Below, piece by piece: positions 27,232 to 35,696 of a stretch of 64,000 nt of DNA. Both the position numbers and the translations under genes were made by a program. The stretch spans positions 2,320,501 through 2,384,500 of the forward strand of contig NC_053045.1 of assembly GCF_003473485.1 (NCBI RefSeq), given 5' to 3'. The notes below the pieces were generated by a model. It was given only the letters and a program-made list of their open reading frames with translations, was not told the DNA's origin and did not search any database. This stretch comes from Medicago truncatula (Eukaryota > Streptophyta > Magnoliopsida > Fabales > Fabaceae). Position 1 is the first letter of the stretch; every line of letters begins with the position of its first letter.

Positions 27232-28803
27232 CATTCAACTCGATTTTAGTTAGAATAAATTTTACACAATCAAAACACTCGAAAATCAATTATATTATCA
27301 CCGCATAACCAAACACGCAATTAATTGATACAATACTAAAATTTCATTGATAAACCAAATAAAATATTGTTGAAAGATGAAAAAGCGTTACTTGTTGGAT
27401 GATTCTACGTTTATTATGACCAGCAACAAGATCATCAAGATTAACAATCTTCTTAATATTGGTTTGCATATCTCTAACAAGCTTGAATTGAACATCGGAT
27501 TTGTTGAGGATGACTCTCAATTTGGTGTTTTGGAAAACTTGGAATCGTGACACGATTTTTGAAGCGTGTCACGATTTTGCAATGTCGAGAGCTGTTTTGC
27601 AGAGTGCCCAATCGTGACACGATTTTGGGGAAACGTGACACGATTTTCGGTTTGCTAGGCAAGTTTTCAGGATAAGGTTGGTCGTACGCACCAAACGCGT
27701 CACGATTTGGGAAATCGTGACAAAATTTTGTCTGAATCTGAACACAATATAAGCATTCTTTGACCCATTTGTTGGGTAAGCTTGGTGAATCTCATGGAAA
27801 GCAAATGAGGGAACTTTTAGGGTTTTAGATACTAAAGATTGAGGGTCTTTGGGTGAGGTTCAAAGCTTCAAGATGTGAATCTTGGAGAACCAAACGAGGG
27901 GACTCTTGGGAAAAGGGTTGGTGCCTTTTGGGGAAGATTCATGGGGTTGGGAAACACATGAGTGGAGAGTCAAAGGCTATGGGTTGGTTCTCAGCGAGTC
28001 TTGTGAAACCAAAAGAGAAGATCCTTAGTGAAATCAAAGGCTATGGGTTGGTTCTCTTTTGGGGGTTAGATTCTAGAGTTGGGAAATAATTGTAAACACC
28101 TTGGGAGAGTGAAAATCATGAGTGTCTTGTTCATTGTTGAGATTGGGAAAATGGGTAGAAATTAGGGTTTTTCTTTGTGAGCTTGTTGAAGCTAATTTCT
28201 TGTAACCCATTTTGTATCTCTTTGTAAGAACTCATTGATAGTGGATTGGAGAGATTAATCTCTCCTCCAGAGTAGGTCATGGTTGGACCGAACTGGGTGA
28301 ACAATCTCTTGGTGTTGTTGTCTATTTTTCTCTACTCTCTTTATCTTGTTTATCATTTGGTTAGATTGTGGTTTTGCTATGCACTTGTTTTCTAGATTAG
28401 ATCTAGATTGTTGTTATTGTTTGTGGTTATTTACATTTGGTTATTGGTTGCCATTGATACTTGCTCCACACATCATAGTTTGTATTGGTGTGAAATTTGA
28501 GTCCGGAATTAACAACAGGATTGAAGAAGAGCGCGAGTGATTTCATTAAGGCATTCGTTCAATACTTCTTCATCGATGATTGTTGCATTTCTCATTTGCT
28601 TTAGAGCATTTGTAATGCTCCATCCTAAATATGCGAGCACCATCTTGAAGAAAGAAGATTTTTGAGATGAAAAATTTGGAGATTTGGGGATCGATGAAAG
28701 TTTTTGTGATGAAGATCAGAAAAAGGAGTTTCTTCGACGCAAATGGAAAAATTTGCGTCGTTATTGAGTAACATAATATCTTTCGTTTTTATGTATAAGA
28801 TAA
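27232..28803 (-). pseudogene. SRP54 partial duplicate (promoter, exon 1, start of intron 1), interrupted
   Basis: 27232-27501 and 28523-28803 align with 25773-26333 of SRP54, covering intron 1 sequence, the whole 77-codon exon 1 and the leader/promoter. The copy keeps the ATG (minus strand, about 28644) and the CAACAA|GTAACG donor region near 27390, but no downstream exons follow. It carries substitutions relative to the parent, among them Asp5Tyr, Gly8Trp, Arg12Asn, Ser18Arg, Lys26Glu and Ala66Val. A 1-kb solo LTR splits exon 1 after about codon 42. It cannot make SRP54; an aborted or chimeric transcript is possible. The retained intron shows DNA-level duplication, not retrocopying. Confidence 0.85.
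27502..28517 (+). mobile_element. Solo LTR, probably Ty1/copia
   Basis: A 1016-bp stretch starts TGTTGAGGATG and ends TTAACAACA, the TG...CA ends of an LTR. It is flanked by a perfect 5-bp target duplication GGATT (27497-27501 and 28518-28522). No internal retroviral-type genes or second LTR are present, so it is a solo LTR left by recombination. The perfect duplication suggests it is younger than the SRP54 duplication it interrupts. The copia assignment is tentative. Confidence 0.85.
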
Positions 28804-28812
28804 AATATTATT

Positions 28813-29050
28813 TAAGGCCTAATTACAGTTTTAGCCCCCTAAATATCACGAACCTGCGATTTTGGCCCTTATAAAAAACAATAACAAATTAGCCCCTTAA
28901 GTTTACCCCCTTTAGCACTTTTGGCCCAAATTTGACCTAGTCAACGCACACGTGGCACCTCACTTAAGTGAGTGGGATGCCACATGGATAATTTTTTAAC
29001 TAAAAAAAAAAAAAAAAGCCAAATGTGTATTAATTTGATTAAAAAAGAAA
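28813..29050 (+). mobile_element. One-ended MULE terminal repeat
   Basis: Starts GGCCTAATTACAGTTTTAGC and continues with GATTTTGGCCC, TAGCCCCTTAAG, CACGTGGCACC and TGCCACATGG blocks, the same architecture as the long TIRs of the MULE at 10356. No matching inverted end was found downstream, so the element is truncated. Confidence 0.5.
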
Positions 29051-29382
29051 AAAATGAAAATGGAAGAAACGGTGAAAGAATTAAACGAAAAAACATCTTG
29101 CATTTCTCTTCTCCTTACACAAACAGATTGTGAAATATGATTCCTTTCAAATTCCAATCTTTCATAATACAAATTGTTACTGTTGTGTTAATTCATCCTA
29201 AAACTATGTGAACGTTGAGAGAGAATAGGTGCAAATTAGAAATCAAATTTAATCGCACTTTTTATTACTTTTATGCAATCAAATCTATTGCCTAGGGCCA
29301 CCCCCAATTTAATATATCCTTTAAATTAACGAAATTGTTGAGTAGAATTCAACAACGGTTCTCGTGGATATGAATTTTATTA
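29051..29382. other. Spacer beside the one-ended MULE
   Basis: May be internal sequence of the truncated MULE. No reading frame or repeat end recognised. Confidence 0.35.
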
Positions 29383-29870
29383 TTACTTTGATAGTTTATT
29401 TACACTTGCTGAATATCTATCATTATCGTTTTCTTCTTGAACCATCATAGAGTAAACTTTGTTAATGGATGGTAAAGGATCAATAAGCAAAACTTGAAAT
29501 TTAACGATCAATAAGCAAAATATATTAAATATATGTTTATTCTCATTGATTGATATTGGTGAATGAACAACATTTCTAACTAATTTTTCTATAATTCCAG
29601 AAATATACATGATATTACAGATGTTACAGTTAACAATTAACTAAACATACATAAAACTTCATATCTTTACTTGGTGGTTCCTGTAATATCCGTCAAGTAG
29701 GAAAGATGGAAAACTTTCTCAAAAGCATGACTTTCTATATGGTGGGTAACCTTCACCATTAGATGAAGCAACAAACATTCCGTAACTGTTTCAGAGATTT
29801 TCGTATCGTTTCTCAATTGTGGCGCGTGTTTGGTGTTCCCTTCGTCTTCTTTGATCATTAAATAAATCAA
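29383..29870 (-). mobile_element. Ty1/copia gag-like fossil fragment
   Basis: Minus-strand similarity to the C-terminal part of plant copia gag is visible in pieces. It is broken in several places and has no LTRs nearby. An old remnant; family call from motif recall. Confidence 0.45.
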
Positions 29871-30001
29871 GTGAGGCTTGTAGTTTTAATAAACTTTTTC
29901 TTTTTTGAAGGATTGTAGTTTTAATAAACTTATGCGGCGTATGTTCTTTTTTTCTTTTTCTTGACAAAGGCTTATGTTCTTTTTAAATGGGGTTCCATCG
30001 T

Positions 30002-30044
30002 TATTAAAAAAAAAATTAGAAATTAATTAGATAGTGCAACTTAA
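30002..30044. repeat. Left copy of a 43-bp direct repeat flanking the Harbinger element
   Basis: Begins TATTAAAAAAAAAATTAG and ends TAGTGCAACTTAA. It is repeated at 33782-33825 with one extra A in the A-run. Harbinger insertion normally duplicates only 3 bp. Confidence 0.9.
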
Positions 30045-30417
30045 GACCACTTACAATGGTTTGTTTAATGGCACATTCAACATCAATTTTCCCTCCAATG
30101 GTGTGTTGAAAGGCTGTTGAATGAGGGAAGAGAAGAGAGAGAAGGTGAACCAATTCAACACAATTGAACCATGCCGGGCAGGACACGTGGCAGCGCGAAA
30201 TTGGCTGAAAACTGGCGCGTGGAACACACGCGCCGACAGGGCGCGTGAGAGGTCAGACGGTCGGAGAGAGAAACGCATTTTGGAAAGATAAGGACACGTG
30301 TCGCGTTTTAATTGGTTGTCCGGATTCTTATCATTTTCATAATTTAACCTTAATTATTTCGTTATAAATTAATTTAAAAAAAAAAAAATTATACCAAAAT
30401 TCATGATTTTTTTTTCT

Positions 30418-30427
30418 CTATAAATAG
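30418..30427 (+). promoter_or_regulatory. TATA box of Harbinger ORF1
   Basis: CTATAAATAG lies about 120 bp upstream of the ORF1 ATG at 30545, a good consensus TATA box. Inferred from sequence and position. Confidence 0.55.
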
Positions 30428-30544
30428 AGACTTGGTTCATTTGATTTGGACACAGAAAAAAAAACCAAATTTTTCACTATCTTCTTCTTATTATTATCTT
30501 TCTATTAGCAAACTAATTGAAGTTTTAATCTTATTTTTAGTGAA

Positions 30545-31654
30545 ATGGATCCCAATAATAACCATTTCAACAACCAAAATTATTCTAATTACCCATTTAA
30601 CTACGAAAATCCCAACAATTATCCAAATCCAAATCAATTTTTCAACCAACGTCCTCAAAACATACCTAATTTTGGTTTTCCACCAAATTTCAACCAATCA
30701 TCCTCTGTTCCAAACTTTCATCCATATTATGGATCTATGATGAAATATCCATCTCAAACACCCCCGTTTAATGGTTCTATGCCAATGGAGAATGATAATT
30801 TTCACAATGTTGGTGCAACTCAATATCCTGAATTTTCAACACAAATAACTCCTAGTGGCATGGCAATTGCTGATGAAGTCACTCCAGAAGATTCAACTCC
30901 TAAGAGCAAGAGAAGTAAGGAACCAGCATGGAACACTCAACAAAATTTGGTTCTAATTAGTGCATGGATTAAATATGGAACAAGCAGTGTTGTCGGGAGA
31001 AACCAGAGAGGAGAAACATATTGGGGTAAAATTGCTGAGTATTGTAATGAGTATTGCTCATTCGATTCTCCCCGCGATCTAGTTGCCTGCCGAAACCGTT
31101 TTAATTATATGAGCAAAATAATAAATAAATGGATTGGTGCTTATGAAAGCGCTAAGCGTATGCAAGGAAGCGGTTGGTCGGAAGATGATGTTTTGACAAA
31201 AGCGCAGGAATTGTTTGCAGGTGGGAAGAATATTCAATTTACTTTGAATGAAGAATGGCACGCTCTCCGTGATCAACCACGTTATGGTAGTCAGATGGGA
31301 GGAAATGTTGGGTCAGGGAGTAGTGGATCTAAGAGATCTCACGAGGACTCTGTAGGATCTAGTGCTCGTCCAATGGGTAGGGAGGCAGCTAAAAAAAAAG
31401 GTAAAATGAAAAGCAAGGGCGAGACATTGGAGAAGGTGGAAAAGGAATGGGTTCAATTCAAAGAATTAAAAGAGCAAGAGATTGAACAATTGAAAGAGTT
31501 AAATTTGGTGAAACAACATAAAAACAAGTTGCTGCAAGAAAAGACTCAAGCTAAAAAAATGAAAATGTATCTAAAGTTAAGGGACGAAGAGCATCTCGAT
31601 GACCGGAAGAAGGAGCTGTTGGAGAAGTTGGAGCGTGAGCTGTTTGAAAATTAA
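30545..31654 (+). CDS. Harbinger ORF1: Myb/SANT-like DNA-binding protein with NAM-associated C-terminus
   Basis: The 369-residue frame begins MDPNNNHFNNQNY. Residues 1-110 are Asn/Pro/Phe rich and low in complexity. About 120-215 form a trihelix/Myb-like domain with spaced Trp residues (EPAWNTQQNLVLISAWIKYG, YWGKIAEYCNEY, CRNRFNYMSKIINKWIGAYE, SGWSEDDVLTKAQELF). A Gly/Ser linker and KKKGKMKSK basic stretch precede a charged coiled coil (about 295-369), like the NAM-associated C-terminal domain. In known PIF/Harbinger systems this protein binds element ends and brings the transposase into the nucleus. Host genes of the same make-up exist, but the adjoining transposase makes the transposon assignment clear. 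Confidence 0.88.
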   Translation: MDPNNNHFNNQNYSNYPFNYENPNNYPNPNQFFNQRPQNIPNFGFPPNFNQSSSVPNFHPYYGSMMKYPSQTPPFNGSMPMENDNFHNVGATQYPEFSTQITPSGMAIADEVTPEDSTPKSKRSKEPAWNTQQNLVLISAWIKYGTSSVVGRNQRGETYWGKIAEYCNEYCSFDSPRDLVACRNRFNYMSKIINKWIGAYESAKRMQGSGWSEDDVLTKAQELFAGGKNIQFTLNEEWHALRDQPRYGSQMGGNVGSGSSGSKRSHEDSVGSSARPMGREAAKKKGKMKSKGETLEKVEKEWVQFKELKEQEIEQLKELNLVKQHKNKLLQEKTQAKKMKMYLKLRDEEHLDDRKKELLEKLERELFEN

Positions 31655-31696
31655 TTTTAATCAAATATTTGTTTGTATTCAGTCAACATTATCAGT

Positions 31697-31938
31697 GTTG
31701 TCTAGTCCCGACTGTTTGCTTTAATATTTGTCATGTTGTCTAGTCCGTAGTGTTTGCTTTAATAATTATAAGAGTTTTGTCTAGTCCTCACTGTTTGCTT
31801 TAATAATTATCAGAGTTTTGTCTAGTCCTCACTGTTTGCTTTAATAGTTATCAGAGTGTTGTCTAGTCCCCAATGTTTACTTTAATAATTGTCAGTGTTG
31901 TCTAGTCCCCGTGACTTATTTGCTTTAATAATTATGTC
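31697..31938 (+). repeat. Minisatellite of about six 38-42-bp units between the Harbinger ORFs
   Basis: Each unit contains GTTGTCTAGTCC, then TGTTTGCTTTAATAATTAT. Six units can be read, with small differences at the CCCC/CCTC position and in the AT tail. They lie in the 3' UTR of ORF1 or the promoter of ORF2. Confidence 0.85.
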
Positions 31939-32109
31939 CACTGTGTGCCCATTATTTCACCTACTATAACTTATTTCAAATCCGTCAATGTCCACCACAC
32001 AATGTACTTATATATGGGACTCATATCTACTTTCAATTTCACAAGTCTCATTAAAATCTACTTTCAATTTCACAAATCTCATTCATATCTTCTTCCAAAA
32101 AACCTATCA

Positions 32110-33390
32110 ATGGATCCTTTTGATTTGGAAGCCTACTTCCAAAAACGTGATGCTGAAGACACGTATATGGTCAACCGATTTATTCAGCGTCGAAAACAAA
32201 TAGAGGAAGGTAGTGGATCTCGTAGTAGAAAATATTTAAAGAGAGATCATGCAGGGGCAAACCAAAGACTCATTGACGACTACTTTGCCAATGAGCCTAC
32301 ATATGACGATGCAATGTTTCGTCGTCGGTACCGGATGCAAAAACATGTCTTCCTTCGAATCGTTGGAGACCTTTCAAGTAGTGATAACTACTTCACCCAG
32401 CGAGTTGATGCCGCCAACAAAGAAGGTATATCACCGTTAGCAAAATGTACCACAGCAATGCAAATGTTAGCATATGGTGTGGCAGCAGATGCGGTAGATG
32501 AATACATAAAAATAGGAGGTACTACAGCATTGGAGTGCTTACGTAGATTCTGTAAAGGAATCATACGACTGTATGAGCAAGTGTATCTGAGAGCACCAAC
32601 CCAAGATGACCTTCAAAGAATACTACATGTTAGTGAAATGCGGGGGTTCCCAGGGATGATCGGGAGTATTGACTGCATGCACTGGGAGTGGAAAAATTGT
32701 CCTAAAGCATGGGAAGGTCAATTCACCAGGGGGGATAAGGGAACCACCACAGTTATTCTTGAAGCAGTTGCATCTCATGATCTATGGATCTGGCATGCCT
32801 TTTTTGGATGTCCGGGAACGTTGAACGATATAAACGTTCTAGACCGGTCACCAGTGTTCGATGATGTGGAACAGGGAAAGACTCCAAGGGTGAATTACTT
32901 TGTGAATCAACGTCCCTATAATATGACATACTATCTAGCTGATGGTATCTACCCTTCTTACCCAACTTTCGTCAAATCAATTAGGCTTCCTCAAAGTGAA
33001 CCCGATAAGTTATTTGCAAAACATCAAGAGAGCTGTCGGAAGGACATCGAACGTGCTTTTGGTGTGCTTCAAGCTCGATTTAAAATCATCCGTGAACCAA
33101 CTCGCTTGTGGGACATAGCTGATTTGGGTATAATCATGAGGTCATGCATCATATTACATAATATGATTGTTGAGGATGAACGAGATACATATGCTCAACG
33201 TTGGACCGATTTTGAGCAATCTGAGGGAAGTGGATCTAGTACACAGCAACCATACTCGACTGAGGTGTTACCCACTTTTGCAAATCATGTGCGTGCTAGA
33301 TCCGAGTTGCGTGATCCAAATGTTCATCACGAATTGCAAGCAGATCTAGTGAAGCACATATGGACAAAGTTTGGAATGTTTCATGATTGA
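32110..33390 (+). CDS. Harbinger ORF2: DDE transposase
   Basis: Starting at ATG 32110 (MDPFDLEAYF), the frame encodes 426 residues; the open frame further upstream has no ATG in good position. The N-terminal part has a helix-turn-helix-like region (about 70-150: MQKHVFLRIVGDL, PLAKCTTAMQMLAYG). The catalytic triad can be placed at Asp188 (GSIDCMHWEW), Asp240 (GCPGTLNDINVLDRS) and Glu314 (RKDIERAFGVLQARF), with the family blocks YYLADGIYP and ILHNMIVEDE. All the DDE_Tnp_4/plant-transposon landmarks are present and the frame is unbroken. In known pairs both ORF proteins are needed for cut-and-paste movement. Related host genes (ALP1 type) differ by lacking transposon flanks. Confidence 0.92.
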   Translation: MDPFDLEAYFQKRDAEDTYMVNRFIQRRKQIEEGSGSRSRKYLKRDHAGANQRLIDDYFANEPTYDDAMFRRRYRMQKHVFLRIVGDLSSSDNYFTQRVDAANKEGISPLAKCTTAMQMLAYGVAADAVDEYIKIGGTTALECLRRFCKGIIRLYEQVYLRAPTQDDLQRILHVSEMRGFPGMIGSIDCMHWEWKNCPKAWEGQFTRGDKGTTTVILEAVASHDLWIWHAFFGCPGTLNDINVLDRSPVFDDVEQGKTPRVNYFVNQRPYNMTYYLADGIYPSYPTFVKSIRLPQSEPDKLFAKHQESCRKDIERAFGVLQARFKIIREPTRLWDIADLGIIMRSCIILHNMIVEDERDTYAQRWTDFEQSEGSGSSTQQPYSTEVLPTFANHVRARSELRDPNVHHELQADLVKHIWTKFGMFHD

Positions 33391-33781
33391 AGATGATTTG
33401 TATCGTACTAAATAAATTACTTGTGTGTTGTGTGCTTGTTTGTTGTCTTGCATTTTAAGCTATTTGTGTGTTGCGTGCTTAGTTTGTTGTATTGCATTTT
33501 AAGTTAAGAAAATATAAATAAATTATTTAAATAAATTTTGTTTTTACAAAAAAAATAAAATTAAGTGTATCTTTATTTTAATTTAATTATAATCGATAAT
33601 TTTAATTTTATGTAATTATAAAAACAAAAATATAAATTAAATAAAGAATAAGAAATAAAAGGTGGTGGGGTAGGGTGTTGAATGAAAAAACCATTGGAGA
33701 GGTAAAAATTGAATGAGTGTTGAATTAAGAGAGAGAAAATTATGTGGAGTGTTGGGAATTGAAAAAGTGGGTGTTGAATGG

Positions 33782-33825
33782 TATTAAAAAAAAAAATTAG
33801 AAATTAATTAGATAGTGCAACTTAA
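33782..33825. repeat. Right copy of the 43/44-bp direct repeat
   Basis: A near-identical copy of 30002-30044 (eleven instead of ten A residues), joined directly to the Harbinger right end at a shared TATT. It is followed by host sequence TACTAAAGAC. Confidence 0.9.
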
Positions 33826-34204
33826 TACTAAAGACACCGTAGCTTGTTTTTTTATAATCAGGTAATTAAAAAAATTAAAATAATAGTATCCAATTATATC
33901 AGTATTAGTAACAAAAAAAATTTATATCAGTTGTTAACTTCATAAATCCATCGTATGATTTAAAAAATAGATTTTTTTTGTTTTTAACTAATTAAATGAA
34001 ACTTACAAAATAACCTTTCTACTAAAAATTGATTTAAATTTTGTCAATTTTTTTTTTTTATTTAAATAATGGTAAGTAGGTAATTTGGTCAAAAGCAAAT
34101 GGAAGTAGGCTTGCTAGCTTACTCCTTCGTATTTTTAGGTGAGAGTAAGTTAGCAACCCCCATATTCAATTAAAACAAAAGTTTTCTTGAATAAAAACTA
34201 AAAT
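33826..34204. other. Spacer between two transposons
   Basis: AT-rich sequence ending with the left target duplication of the next element. No features recognised. Confidence 0.45.
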
Positions 34205-35686
34205 GAGTAAATAGTCAATTACCCCCCTAAAATTGTAACTTTCGTCAAAAACCCTCATGAATTTTGCAAAATGTCAAAAACCCCCCTGAAATTGCCAAGC
34301 GTCTGTCAATTACCCCCCTCCGTTAATTTCCTCCATCCAACATGCTGATGTGGCCGTTAACTGCCACATGGTCAAAAAAGTCATGCCACGTCATAGGGGG
34401 GTTATTGACTATATTTTTTTTTTTTGGAAAAAATCTGATTTTTTTTTTTAAATCTGATTTTTTTTTTCTTTTCATAATTAACATTTGTGCCACCCACTGT
34501 ACATGCAAATACCCCCTGAAATTAAACATTTATGTGCAAATACCACCCTCAAATTTAAAATTTATGTAGCAAATATCCCCTCAAATTTATAACTTATATG
34601 CAAACATCTTCTTCAAATGTAAAACTTATATGCAAATTACACCTTGAATCATAAAACTTTAATGGTTAAGTAAAACTTATTCTTAATCTATAATTTACTA
34701 TATCTCTAATAACAATAAAAAAGAAAAAAAATCACATCTTTAAAATAAAACAAAGGGGGAGAGGTTATTGGTGCATGAATGGATGGTTGTGTGTAGGCTC
34801 ACGTAGAATTGTTTTTTGGCCAAGAGCTTGGGAATATTTCTAGCTATGCTCCTTCAGGGGTTCCCACGGAACACACCACTAGTTCTCTATTTGTTAAGGC
34901 CTAATGGTGTTGCTCGAAATGATGACAAATTATTGCCATTACACTTTTGTTGTTGGAGAAAATTTAACTTCCCGCTGTAATTACACTTTGCCATAACTAC
35001 CAAATTTACCTTCATATATTATATATATGTCTTGGTCAAATCCTTGTTAATTTTTTTTTCTGTAGGATCTGCAATTATTTGCTCTCAAAACACAACATTT
35101 TGATGCATATGCATCTCTGTTTCCATGTTATTTTAAAGATGTGATTTTTTTTTCTTTTTTATTGTTATTAGAGATATAATAAATTATAGATTAAGAATAA
35201 GTTTTACTTAACCATTAAAGTTTTATGATTCAAGGTGTAATTTGCATATAAGTTTTACATTTGGAAAGGATGTTTGCATATAAGTTATAAATTTGAGGGG
35301 ATATTTGCTACATAAATTTTAAATTTGAGGGTGGTATTTGCTCATAAATGTTTAATTTCAGGGGGGTATTTGCATGTTCAGTGGGTGGCACAAATGTTAA
35401 TTATAAAAAGAAAAAAAAAATCACATTTAAAAAAAAAATCAGATTTTTTTCAAAATATAAATAAATATAGTCAATTACCCCCTATGACGTGGCATGACTT
35501 TTTTGACCATGTGTCAGTGCCACGTGGCAGTTAACGGCCACATCAGCATGTTGGATGGAGGAAATTAACGGAGGGGGGTAATTGACAGACGCTTGACAAT
35601 TTCAGGGGGGTTTTTGACATTTTGCAAAATTCATGGAGGTTTTTGACGAAAGTTACAATTTCAAGGGGGTAATTGACTATTTACTC
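34205..35686. mobile_element. MULE foldback element with TIRs of about 545 bp
   Basis: The 1482-bp element begins GAGTAAATAGTCAATTAC and ends with its inverse. The inverted repeats (34205 to about 34750 and about 35133-35686) are nearly the full length of the element, leaving a central loop of about 380 bp. A perfect 10-bp target duplication AAACTAAAAT flanks it (34195-34204 and 35687-35696). Arms repeat AATTACCCCCC and GCAAATACC motifs. Reading frames in the arms are mirror images and non-coding. Close arm identity suggests a fairly young insertion. A decayed relative lies at 49245-49600. Confidence 0.88.
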
Positions 35687-35696
35687 AAACTAAAAT

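Larger units (their letters stand above)
30045..33781 (+). mobile_element. PIF/Harbinger DNA transposon with both ORFs open
   Basis: A 3.7-kb element with the classic two genes in the same orientation: a Myb/SANT-like ORF1 (30545-31654) and a DDE transposase ORF2 (32110-33390). The left end reads GACCACTTACAATGG; no matching CCATTGTAAGTGGTC is found at the right, where the sequence stops at GTGTTGAATGG. Both subterminal regions share CCAATGG and TTCAACA motifs. Flanking TTAA sequence fits the TTA/TAA target preference. A minisatellite lies between the ORFs. Intact frames suggest recent activity, but the right terminus appears lost, so the element may be immobile in cis. Confidence 0.85.

Noticed and set aside
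34323-35534. Mirror-image frames in the MULE arms
   Set aside because: Both come from the same inverted repeat, and their Phe/Lys-rich content reflects T/A runs.
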